A stretch of 18,733 nt of DNA from Sergeia podlipaevii (taxonomy: Eukaryota > Euglenozoa > Kinetoplastea > Trypanosomatida > Trypanosomatidae). Shown one piece after another: positions 8,228-16,034 of this stretch. Each line of letters begins with the position of its first letter. Within the stretch, counting starts at the first letter, position 1. Under the pieces are notes generated by a model, which was given only the letters and a program-made list of their open reading frames with translations, was not told the DNA's origin and searched no databases. The stretch spans positions 1-18,733 of the forward strand of contig JASANZ010001840.1 in assembly GCA_030849805.1 (NCBI GenBank). Direction: 5' to 3'. Position numbers and translations under genes: made by a program.

Positions 8228-11200
8228 CTACGTCGCGGCGGTGGTTGATGCGGCCAGTCCTGGTGAAAGAGTTAGCAGGTTATGAGATAACGATACATAC
8301 CCAACAGCGGCATCCAACTCTATACGCAGGTACTCAAGGGACACGCAAGCCTCTAGAAACTGTCGGTTCTGTAGTATCGCCTTATAGGTCTCCTCGCTAA
8401 GCGACTCCGGCACGCGCCACGCGCTCGTCCCTCCACTGAGTACATCAAAGTGCTGAAGGAACATTTCATAAAGATAAATACGCGTGTGGGTGCGGGCAAT
8501 GGACTGGCGAAGGTTACTCAGTCGTGACGCCACAGACTCCCAGCCACCCATTGTCCATGAGACTGCATCCCACCCGCTCGTGAAGGCACCAAATAGACTC
8601 TTCGCAAGGTTCGTGGCGCTGTATAGGTCATCGTCGTCCTCGCCATCATCGCCATCACGACCAGCGGAAGAAGAGGAAGAGCGTCGTGCTAGAGTAGAAG
8701 GTGTGACTGCGCCAGCAGAAGAAGGCGCGCGCGCTGGGGTCACTGCAAGCTCGCTGTTGCCACCATCTACGCGTGCATCCTCCGCGACCGCCGCAGCCGC
8801 TGCCGCAGTCGCAAACGCCACCTTCGCGTCGTCATCAAGTTCATTTTCAACAAGCGCACGGACCTTGCGGAGGGAGTGGCCGAGTCGGCCATACTCGGGG
8901 TCCATGAGTGTGTACAGCACGCGCATGTCAGGCAGCACGCACAGTGAGGACAACACCGAGGTCAGCAGCACATTGACTCGATAGGGTAAACGCAAGGCAC
9001 AACTGACAAGATGGCAGAGGGCCTCTACACAAGGTGCCGCATGAACGTCGCGATGGAACCAACGATTGCTTGGATGCCAATTCTTGTCAGCGCTGCCGGC
9101 GTCTGCGTCATCTCCATGCTCTTGATCTGCGTCCTGCTGGCTCTTGAGGGGAACTCCAGAACAGAACGTATTCACGCCTCCCAGCCTTGACGACAAGGCC
9201 GAAAAGGGCGTGTTCCCTTCAATGACCAGCAAGTGGTTCAGCACTCCCTCCGCAAGCTCCTTGGCGGAAACCCCGCACACCATATCCGAGGACGTACGCA
9301 GGCACGTCGGGAAGCAATCCGAGACATCAATTACTGGGGCGGAGGCGGCCGTACGGAGTCGCAGTCGGCGTGTACGAGGAGTCTCCTCGTGGCTCCCAGG
9401 ATGACTACGGGGGGCAGGAGCAGCCGCGACGTCAACACGCGGAAAATCATGCATGTCCAAGAGCAAAGCGTACCTCATAAAGTGGTACGGGTTCGTAGTG
9501 AGCAGAGCGCGCAGCAGCGTCAAAGTAGCCTCCGTTGCAGTCCACTCCGTCAGCGCAAACCCTAGCGAAACACTCACCAGGTCCTCCTCAGAAAGCGTCG
9601 GACGAACCGAGAGACGCGGCAATAGGTAGTAGGTCGCGAAAGACACCGGTGCCGTCGCTGTCATCGCAAGGCTGGAAGCTACCCCCCTTTCACCCATTCC
9701 AGCACGTCCCCGTGCAGCAGCAGCGGCCTCCCTATAGTAATCTCGCTTCTCTGTAAGCACACGGCCATTCACTGGGCTCACTGCGGTACCAAGCAACCCC
9801 TTCACCAGCGCTGTGGAGACAAGTGGGGCCTCCCTGGGAAGCTCTGCGAGGAGCGAAGACATCACCACACACGCGGCCGCGTACGTGTGCGTATCGCTTG
9901 CCCGAAACAGCGGCAGCACTGTCGCTCGCACAAAGTCTTGCTCCACCATCTCCTCCAGCTTCAGTGCGCGCGCCACGACAGGGGCACAGAGACTGAGGGC
10001 GGACCAAAAGCGCAGCACATCCACCATGTACAGCATCTGCGCCGCACTATCATCGTTGTCTGGCACCTTGCATAACGTCAGCATCGTCACTCGCGCTCCA
10101 GTAAGCGTGCGATCTGTGATGCCGGTTTCACGTGCAACAATGTCCTGCACCCACGCATCAGGGCACTTAGCGAGAGAAAGCACCGCACTCAGGGCAAAGC
10201 GGCATGTATCACGGCGGTGCTGCCATCCTGGAGCACTGCCGTCGTGCGTCAGGTACGGCAGCAGCACGTCAAGCAGAACGAACCTCTCCCTTACTCCCCC
10301 AGCTAAAGCTGATGCTGGCGCAACTGAAGAAGAAGGTTCATTCCCTTCTTTCCCTTCCCCTGCCTCACACACCGCCTCCTCGACGACAAAAAAATTAGCC
10401 AGACGTGGCACACGTTCTGTACGCTCAGCGAGTGCACACAAGAAAAGCACAAACTCAGTTCTTTCCGCATCGTCCGAGTACCCTTGCGCGACAGACACTG
10501 AAGCCGTCGACGAAACCGCTGTCGCTGCTGCTTCCCTCCCTCCTCTTGACCCTCTCCCAGCAGAGCCTGGCTGGGAGGATGCTGGAATAGTGACCCCGCC
10601 AGACACCGTCCTTGCCGCCGCAATGGCGCTACGCTTCCGCTGAGACAAGTCTAGTGTGGCCCCAACCTTCCGGATCATGTCGAGTAGCGGCACGAAAGAT
10701 GAAATTGGGTGTAGTTCAAGCAGCGACTGAGACGACTCGCCGTAGCCTCCATGACCGCTAGTATGCAGCCGCGGAGGCAGGTCTGCTTCGTCCAGAAGCC
10801 TCGTCAAAAAGCGAAGGATCACCTGGCGTGTGCCAGCGGGCTCGTTGTGCTTCATATATTGGCAAAGCAGCAACAAAAATGTTGGCCCAATGGAAGGGCC
10901 GCCAGAAGTACGCTCGGCCTCAGCAGCATCAAGAGGAGAAGAAGAAGTTTGTAGTGGCGCGGGTGATGGTGAGTCCGGGTCAAGTGGGGAGCATACATCA
11001 CAGGCAGCAGCGCCACCCTCCACCTCCTCCTCACATGCCTCCTCACCAAATAAAAAGAAGTAGCAGGGCGGTAGCGCGACACCTGCGCACAAGGATCGTA
11101 CCGGTGCAGCAGCAGCCGTGGAATCTGGGACACACTCCCCAGCTCCAGAAAAGAGTCTCGTTGCTACTCGTGGGTTGCTCACTCCGCCATAATCGTTACA

Positions 11201-11524
11201 CGCACCACTGCCGCCGCCGCCCCCCTCGGACATCATGGACTTGCACTCTAGCAGCAGCGCTTCGAGAATACAGTCCAAGTGGTACTTGACGGAAGGTAAT
11301 CGAGAGGCAATATCAGCGCGCTCCTGGACAGAGTCTGCGCACTGCACGCTCGCGAAGTACGCACACAACTCAATCCAGTGTGTCTGCACAGCAGAAAGAA
11401 GAGAAGTGGTGGTCCCAGAGGCGGGCGACGCGCCATCATTATGATTCGGCGGGGAAAAGCCAGCTTGATTAGCCTTGGGAGTCACGCCCCATCCGCGAGT
11501 GTCCTCATAATCGCTTCTACTCAT
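8228..11524 (-). CDS. FHIP: FHF complex HOOK-interacting protein (FHIP / RAI16-like / FAM160 family)
   Basis: The 1098-residue product matches the FHIP family, the scaffold of the FTS-Hook-FHIP complex that joins early endosomes to dynein. Family landmarks occur in order: HWIELCAYF near 49 and a LPSVKYHLDCILEALLLEC helix at about 76-94; TRQVILRFLTRLLDEADLPP at about 232-251; EFVLFLCALAER through PRLANFF at 357-379; LPYRVNVLLTSVLSSL near 846 followed by a YTLMDPEYG segment, corresponding to the conserved PYDVN...TSVLSRL...LLDP block; and a C-terminal LEACVSLEYLRIELDAAVGY helix near 1065-1084. Ser/Ala/acidic low-complexity inserts, including a poly-Ala run and DGDDGEDDDD between about 900 and 970, make it longer than animal members. 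A Trp/Gly/Ser segment at 977-1002 looks amphipathic. The start is the ATG at 11524 (MSRSDYED) and the stop is TAG. Family identity comes from remembered motifs; a profile search against RAI16-like families would settle it. Confidence 0.87.
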   Translation of the reverse strand: MSRSDYEDTRGWGVTPKANQAGFSPPNHNDGASPASGTTTSLLSAVQTHWIELCAYFASVQCADSVQERADIASRLPSVKYHLDCILEALLLECKSMMSEGGGGGSGACNDYGGVSNPRVATRLFSGAGECVPDSTAAAAPVRSLCAGVALPPCYFFLFGEEACEEEVEGGAAACDVCSPLDPDSPSPAPLQTSSSPLDAAEAERTSGGPSIGPTFLLLLCQYMKHNEPAGTRQVILRFLTRLLDEADLPPRLHTSGHGGYGESSQSLLELHPISSFVPLLDMIRKVGATLDLSQRKRSAIAAARTVSGGVTIPASSQPGSAGRGSRGGREAAATAVSSTASVSVAQGYSDDAERTEFVLFLCALAERTERVPRLANFFVVEEAVCEAGEGKEGNEPSSSVAPASALAGGVRERFVLLDVLLPYLTHDGSAPGWQHRRDTCRFALSAVLSLAKCPDAWVQDIVARETGITDRTLTGARVTMLTLCKVPDNDDSAAQMLYMVDVLRFWSALSLCAPVVARALKLEEMVEQDFVRATVLPLFRASDTHTYAAACVVMSSLLAELPREAPLVSTALVKGLLGTAVSPVNGRVLTEKRDYYREAAAAARGRAGMGERGVASSLAMTATAPVSFATYYLLPRLSVRPTLSEEDLVSVSLGFALTEWTATEATLTLLRALLTTNPYHFMRYALLLDMHDFPRVDVAAAPAPRSHPGSHEETPRTRRLRLRTAASAPVIDVSDCFPTCLRTSSDMVCGVSAKELAEGVLNHLLVIEGNTPFSALSSRLGGVNTFCSGVPLKSQQDADQEHGDDADAGSADKNWHPSNRWFHRDVHAAPCVEALCHLVSCALRLPYRVNVLLTSVLSSLCVLPDMRVLYTLMDPEYGRLGHSLRKVRALVENELDDDAKVAFATAAAAAAVAEDARVDGGNSELAVTPARAPSSAGAVTPSTLARRSSSSSAGRDGDDGEDDDDLYSATNLAKSLFGAFTSGWDAVSWTMGGWESVASRLSNLRQSIARTHTRIYLYEMFLQHFDVLSGGTSAWRVPESLSEETYKAILQNRQFLEACVSLEYLRIELDAAVGYVSLSHNLLTLSPGLAASTTAAT

Positions 11525-11533
11525 ATTGGTATG

Positions 11534-11585
11534 CTAATTTGCAGTGCAAACGTAATCACAAGCGTTTTATTTTAAAAAAAGAGAT
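11534..11585 (-). promoter_or_regulatory. Candidate spliced-leader acceptor of the FHIP-like gene
   Basis: On the minus strand a CTCTTTTTTT tract at about 11584-11574 is followed, 39 bases later, by the first AG (GCAAATTAG, AG at 11535-11534). This would leave a 5' UTR of only 9 bases before the ATG at 11524, plus the spliced leader. It is plausible but unproven. Confidence 0.35.
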
Positions 11586-12313
11586 CAATGTTGATGAGAC
11601 GACAACTACAATGCCGTCGCTAGGTAAATAAATTGTATGCCGTGCGTTTTAATACTCTCTTTTATGATTATTATTTTCGATGCTTCACGTAAAGCCACGC
11701 TACTTTCTTTCTTTTGTTTCGTGAAAATAAATGATGGCAATACTGACAATTTTTTTATGCTGCACCTAAATCTACCCGCCAACACGCACAGACATGCACA
11801 GAAGACAAAATAAAATATATAAAATGGGAGATAATGATAATGAAAAAAAAAACGTGTGTCAATGTTGTCGCATCACACATATGCAATAATACAGATGAAC
11901 TAAACAAAAAAAAAAGTGCGTAACTTCTGTTCAACTTAGAGTATACAATGTGCTATGAACACGGTGATAGTAGAAATTGTAATACGTGGCAAGTCATTTC
12001 TTTTTTTTTAAATCACCAACAGTAAACTACTATATCTATACGTGCGCGCCCGCAAGACCCGCTGCTACTACGTGAACCATGTGCGCGCGCTTCACTCTTT
12101 CCCCCCTTTCAGCTGCAATAACATGAAAAAGAAAAGACATGTGTTCGCCTGGGCGGCCGTATACAAAATGCAATGCATCAAAAGAATAAAAGGAAAAAAA
12201 AAAAAGAAATGAGTTACCACCATTATTTTCTGTCTTTGTTTTACTCGTTGCATTTATTTAGTGAAGGGGTGGGAAGGAGAAGAAAAGAGAAGAAGAGGGG
12301 AGGGGAACGCACG
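11586..12313. other. Intergenic region between EIF1AD-like and FHIP-like genes
   Basis: This is AT-rich sequence with scattered A/T runs (for example T9A3 starting near 12000). A 37-base purine tract at 12271-12307 is pyrimidine on the transcribed strand and begins 7 bases after the EIF1AD-like stop codon. An open frame on the plus strand here is Lys/Phe/Leu-rich and derives from homopolymers. I see no gene. Confidence 0.55.
12271..12307. repeat. 37-base polypurine/polypyrimidine tract after the EIF1AD-like stop
   Basis: All 37 plus-strand bases are A or G. The part at 12289-12298 is the perfect reverse complement of 12322-12331 inside the acidic C-terminal codons of the EIF1AD-like gene, so an RNA stem could form around the stop codon at 12314-12316. 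Confidence 0.85.
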
Positions 12314-12946
12314 CTAGCCATCCTCTTCTTCGTCTTCATCTTCTTCATCCTCAACACCAAAGAAAAATTGTTGCCGATGCTTAATGTTCTTTCGGTTTGG
12401 ATTCACAAAGTTGTCCAGTTCGTCGGTATCCTCTGCAAAAAGATCGTCCTGCTGCTGACCCTCCGCCGCGTGTGCGCTTGATATGCCATCTACCGGAAGC
12501 ACGGAAGTAGTCGTCACGGCTGTATTGCTGTACTGGGGCATGCGCTCCACGTCACGCCGCATGCTTTCTGCCATCTTCTGAGCATTCTCAATGGCTTGTG
12601 CAAAAGTGTCGTGCCCAGCAGCCTTGAGAAAGTTTGCCAGCTGCTCCGGAGACGGCTTGAGTACTACGCTATTATCATGCACGACGAGTACATCCCGAAC
12701 ACGCAGCCACATTACTTTGTTAAACTTGCCAGGAAGCAAAACCAGTTGCTCACGAGGTTCACTAATGGTAATAGTGCCGTCCTCAGCCATCTTGGATTCA
12801 ATCAGAAGAGTGCGCACGTGACCTCCACTTGGGGGTTCTACACAAATACCAAAGCATTCGCCGTCACATAGGTCGTCCCACGCATTAACGTCCAGATATT
12901 GTCTGGTGAGATGCTTTGCTCGGTGCTTTCGGCCAGCTCCACTCAT
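12314..12946 (-). CDS. EIF1AD: EIF1AD-like S1/OB-fold protein
   Basis: The 210-residue product matches EIF1AD (eIF1A domain-containing protein), a small nuclear or cytosolic RNA-binding protein related to translation factor eIF1A but distinct from it. The start MSGAGRKHRAKHLTRQYLD parallels the basic N-terminus of the family. The OB-fold is at about 26-100, with the diagnostic VLLPGKFNKVMWLRVRDVLV segment at 69-88 corresponding to the family's MPSKYRKNIWIKRGDFLIV. A helical stretch (100-137) and a variable linker follow, then DDLFAEDTDELDNFVNPNRK at 167-186, the conserved FVNxNR motif, and a Glu/Asp tail (189-210). True eIF1A lacks this C-terminal FVNxNR plus acidic arrangement, which is why I prefer EIF1AD. 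The ATG at 12946 is the natural start and the stop is TAG. The molecular role of EIF1AD is poorly defined in any organism; no more specific function is claimed. Confidence 0.9.
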   Translation of the reverse strand: MSGAGRKHRAKHLTRQYLDVNAWDDLCDGECFGICVEPPSGGHVRTLLIESKMAEDGTITISEPREQLVLLPGKFNKVMWLRVRDVLVVHDNSVVLKPSPEQLANFLKAAGHDTFAQAIENAQKMAESMRRDVERMPQYSNTAVTTTSVLPVDGISSAHAAEGQQQDDLFAEDTDELDNFVNPNRKNIKHRQQFFFGVEDEEDEDEEEDG

Positions 12947-12953
12947 TCTATCA

Positions 12954-12972
12954 CTAACGGCAAAAAAAAAAA
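12954..12972 (-). promoter_or_regulatory. Candidate spliced-leader acceptor of the EIF1AD-like gene
   Basis: On the minus strand a run of 11 T (12972-12962) is followed by GCCGTTAG, with the AG at 12955-12954. That leaves only 7 bases (TGATAGA) before the ATG at 12946. Acceptors further upstream, such as a CTTTTTTCTAG near 13022-13032, are also possible. Confidence 0.4.
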
Positions 12973-13815
12973 TGCCAGAGAAAAGCTATATATCTGTGTG
13001 CTAAAATAGATGCACGGGCACTAGAAAAAAGTGTATTTTGAGAATCAATAGGGTTACTTTAAAACAGGAAGAAAGAGAAAAAGGGCATAAGTGCATTTAA
13101 TGAAAACCCTGCTATTGAGGATATATATATTGATTTAGTGGTTCTACGTTTCAGGGTGAGCAGCTCCTTTCTTCTATTCTCTCCATTTCCTATTTTTTTT
13201 CTTCTTTATTCTAGCAAGTGTGTGTAAACAAAATCATCAATTTCGTGTAAGGACGATCGCAGAAACCTTGATACTACTGCTTCTTCAATATTATTGTTGT
13301 TGTCCTCGTTTTTTGCCGTGCGTTTGCATACATGTAGGCGTGTGTGTACGTGTGTGTCGTGGAATCCTTAAACCGCAACGTGTGTGTGTCGTCCAACTTT
13401 GTGTTGCAAGAACAAAAGTGCGGCAGTTGCAGTATAAAACAGTGAATAGTGAAGCGCAGTAGCTTCGCTGTAGATCAACGTTTAAATTTGCGTAAAACAA
13501 ACGTGCCTCCATCACACCAGAACAGTTTTCGTCATCAATGTATGTTCAATGCAACAGAAAAAAAAAAAGAAGAGGGAAAAAATATACATGAGCAGCTACA
13601 TTAGCAAAAACGCAACTCGATAAATTTTTTTTAAAAAAGTAACATAATGTAAAAAAAGAAAGGTGCATGCAATTTAAAGAAAAAAAAACAATTCGTTCGA
13701 TGATCAAGCTGCGTACAGAGAAAAAAAAGGGGAGGGCAATAAAAATCGTTACAACAGCCAAACGAAAGCTTTTTAAAGAGAAGATGAGGACAACACCAAC
13801 AACAAAACGGTAACA
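12973..13815. other. Intergenic region between PPTC7-like and EIF1AD-like genes
   Basis: This holds the presumed 3' UTR of the PPTC7-like gene and the leader of the EIF1AD-like gene. Several A runs and a T8A6 junction (13625-13638) lie close to the phosphatase stop. GT-rich sequence at 13334-13393 includes GTGTGTGTACGTGTGTGTCG. On the plus strand, against the direction of the genes, a roughly 50-base pyrimidine-rich tract at 13164-13212 ends in TTCTAG. The plus-strand frame that follows it starts with GTG and has no protein-like features. Confidence 0.55.
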
Positions 13816-14862
13816 CTATGGCCAATCACGGTATGGTGCTGGGTAGCGTGCCTCGCTGCTCGAGAAGCGTTCGCCAGAGCTATCGTCGTCCTCAATGCCT
13901 ATCACTGAAGCAAGGACTGCCATGTCATCTGGCTTGCCTCCTTCATAAAGTGCTCCACCCTCAATACACTTGCTCGCATAAGGAGAATCGCAGCGAATGT
14001 CCTTCGACACGTCTGACGCACGCTTGAGTACCGTACTTACCCCAGTATCCAACGCAGCCATCATGTCATCTGTGAGCAATGTGCGACGATTGAGATTTCG
14101 TTCAAAGTTAATCGGCGCACTGCCCTCAGTGGAAACACCATAGTGATGCTCCGCATACACTTTTTTCAAAGGCTCCCATATTTCCTTGGCAACCTGCTCA
14201 TGATACAAGTTATCGAAGATGCCATCAGATCCCATGATCACGACATCCCCGCGCCGCACAGGCACCAGTACTTTGATGCCGGACTTAGGAGTATCAGGAC
14301 TACCCGTTCCAATCTGATAAGGAAAATCAAGATCGTGTGCCTGTTCCTCAGTAGCGTAAATGATATTGCCATTGCGGAGCAGAAGCAACCCGCAATCACC
14401 AACTAAAACGACGTCAAGTAAATAGTTTTCCACATCAGCAAAGCTAGGATCTGGTGAATCAATATCAGTGACGAGCGTGTACCCGTCTTTCGTTTGAATA
14501 TCCTCCTGTCGCTCCTGCAATGTGGCAACCACTACGGTGCATGTGCCCTGGATCTCGCCGTGCTTGCATGCCTCATAGCCAGAATCCAGCAAACGAAAGG
14601 AGCTGGCTGGTGTGTCACCAAGAAGCTCATCATTAATGTAGTCATTCATGCTTCGTGCTACCGCAGCGCTATACAGCCCCGCGTTCACCTGCGCATGGTC
14701 TCGCCACCAGCTTACACCATCCAGCACCGATTGTGCGCACGACATAGAGAGGTAGGCATCTTCCCCACCTGTATCCACCTTGTCCGGATGAGGCAAAAAC
14801 CCAACACTACGATAGTAGAAACTCAATCTTCGTCCAAACAGTGATAGCGTTCTATTCAGCAT
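13816..14862 (-). CDS. PPTC7: PPTC7-type PP2C (PPM) Ser/Thr phosphatase, probably mitochondrial
   Basis: The 348-residue product belongs to the metal-dependent PP2C/PPM phosphatases and matches the PPTC7 subgroup, which in animals and yeast (Ptc7) acts in mitochondria, including on coenzyme Q biosynthesis. The Arg/Ser/Tyr-rich N-terminus (MLNRTLSLFGRRLSFYYRS) looks like a matrix-targeting sequence. Metal-ligand motifs appear in order: GGEDAYL (D35), VLDGV (D48, G49), VGDCG (D156), GSDGIFDN (D213) and GGKPDDMAVL (D312, D313). PYQIG near 181-185 and the GGALYEGGKPDD block agree with PPTC7. The normal DGVGGW is DGVSWW here. A segment at about 245-275 (ST.GSAPINFERNLNRRTLL) is longer than in animal PPTC7. 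The final 25 residues are Ser/Asp-rich. The ATG at 14862 and the TAG stop are clear. Active-site aspartates are present, so I expect an active enzyme; the substrate is unknown. Confidence 0.92.
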   Translation of the reverse strand: MLNRTLSLFGRRLSFYYRSVGFLPHPDKVDTGGEDAYLSMSCAQSVLDGVSWWRDHAQVNAGLYSAAVARSMNDYINDELLGDTPASSFRLLDSGYEACKHGEIQGTCTVVVATLQERQEDIQTKDGYTLVTDIDSPDPSFADVENYLLDVVLVGDCGLLLLRNGNIIYATEEQAHDLDFPYQIGTGSPDTPKSGIKVLVPVRRGDVVIMGSDGIFDNLYHEQVAKEIWEPLKKVYAEHHYGVSTEGSAPINFERNLNRRTLLTDDMMAALDTGVSTVLKRASDVSKDIRCDSPYASKCIEGGALYEGGKPDDMAVLASVIGIEDDDSSGERFSSSEARYPAPYRDWP

Positions 14863-14904
14863 CGACTCTTAGATACAGATGGAATCGAGTGATGGTGCGA
14901 AAAC

Positions 14905-14960
14905 CTTTCCCAGTGCCCCGAGAAAGATAAGGAACAACAGAGGAGTATGGAAAGAAAATA
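14905..14960 (-). promoter_or_regulatory. Candidate spliced-leader acceptor of the PPTC7-like gene
   Basis: On the minus strand a pyrimidine-rich stretch (about 14960-14921, with TTTTCTTTCC and TCCTCTGTTGTTCCTTATC) precedes GGGAAAG, with the AG at 14906-14905. It would give a 42-base 5' UTR. AGs nearer the ATG (for example CTAAGAG) are alternatives. Confidence 0.35.
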
Positions 14961-16034
14961 AACAACGTTTTCTCAAATCTACCAATTAAATCAGCAGCAA
15001 CACAAAAATCCCTTTGAATACAGCCTTTGCTTTTGCATCTACAACAACAAAAATATTGGCGCAAAGCCTTCGTGTGTGTGTATGTGTGTCTGTGGGTGTG
15101 TTTTACGCGCCTGTGGCAATATATGTAGTAGCTGGAGGAGAAGTGCTTCCAACAATTGAAAGACTAGCTCTCCCCCCCGCTCCCCTTTCCCTCCTGGGCT
15201 ACTTCGTATGTGTAAGGACGGCAAGATAACAATCCAATGTATAACTGCCCCTCTTTGCTTCACCGCTCACAAAACACGAAATTTTTTACTGAATATAAAA
15301 GTAGCAATAAGCAACAACGCTAAATGTGTTCAAGTAATGGGAAGAAAAAAAAATGTGTATACAAAAAAAGAAAAATTATCAAGCGCCAGCCAAAATAGCA
15401 CAACGTAAAATGGAATTTTTCGGCCTCAAATCGGCAAGGCAAAATAAAAAGAGCAGTACAAGATTATACCACTCAACGGCAAAACAATAAAGCGGCACTT
15501 TGCAAAAAGAAAGCACAAAAACAGAAAAGGAACGAGTAAAAGTCCTAAAGCTTTGAAAGACGCCTACACTATATGAGTAATTGATTAATAAATAAATAAC
15601 TTTTATATAATAAAAAAACAGTGATACAGATGCAAAGAAAAAAAAAAGAGAAAGAAGAGAAGCACAGATAATGTATGGTATGAACAAGTATTTGAATGAT
15701 AACATCTCGTTCTGTAAGCGAAGGAGGTACGAGGAGAGAAAACACATGAACAGAGTGGCTCCATGATACGTGGACAGAATCCAAAAAAAAAAAAAAAGTG
15801 AAAAAGAAACTCTTTTCAGCCTCTTCACAGAGACTGGATGTCTGTACGGAGCGAACTTGCTAAGCAGTTCCATGTTGCTGATATTTCTTACTTACAACTG
15901 TTTTCGTTACATCGTTCAAAAGAATATATAGATATAATATATATATATATATCACGACCCATGTAACTGAACGTGAGGAGGAAAAATATCTATCAAGCCA
16001 TGAAAGAAGAAACAAATCAAAAAAGACTAATGGT
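14961..16034. other. Intergenic region between histone H1 and PPTC7-like genes
   Basis: This 1.1 kb spacer should contain the H1 3' UTR. It includes GT-rich sequence at 15072-15101, a plus-strand C/T-rich tract at about 15166-15193, a 15-A run at 15783-15797 and a TA run at 15937-15952. A 164-codon minus-strand frame at 15873-15379 begins with ATG and would be Phe/Leu/Tyr-rich and membrane-like, but its composition mostly mirrors poly-T runs; I do not annotate it as a gene. Confidence 0.55.

Noticed and set aside
9813..10643. 276-codon Ser/Ala/Arg-rich open frame on the plus strand
   Set aside because: It is antisense to the FHIP-like gene, is low-complexity, and its composition mirrors the real gene's codons.
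12314..12946. Annotation of this gene as true eIF1A
   Set aside because: The FVNxNR motif and acidic tail, and the basic KHRAKH-type start, fit EIF1AD rather than the initiation factor eIF1A.
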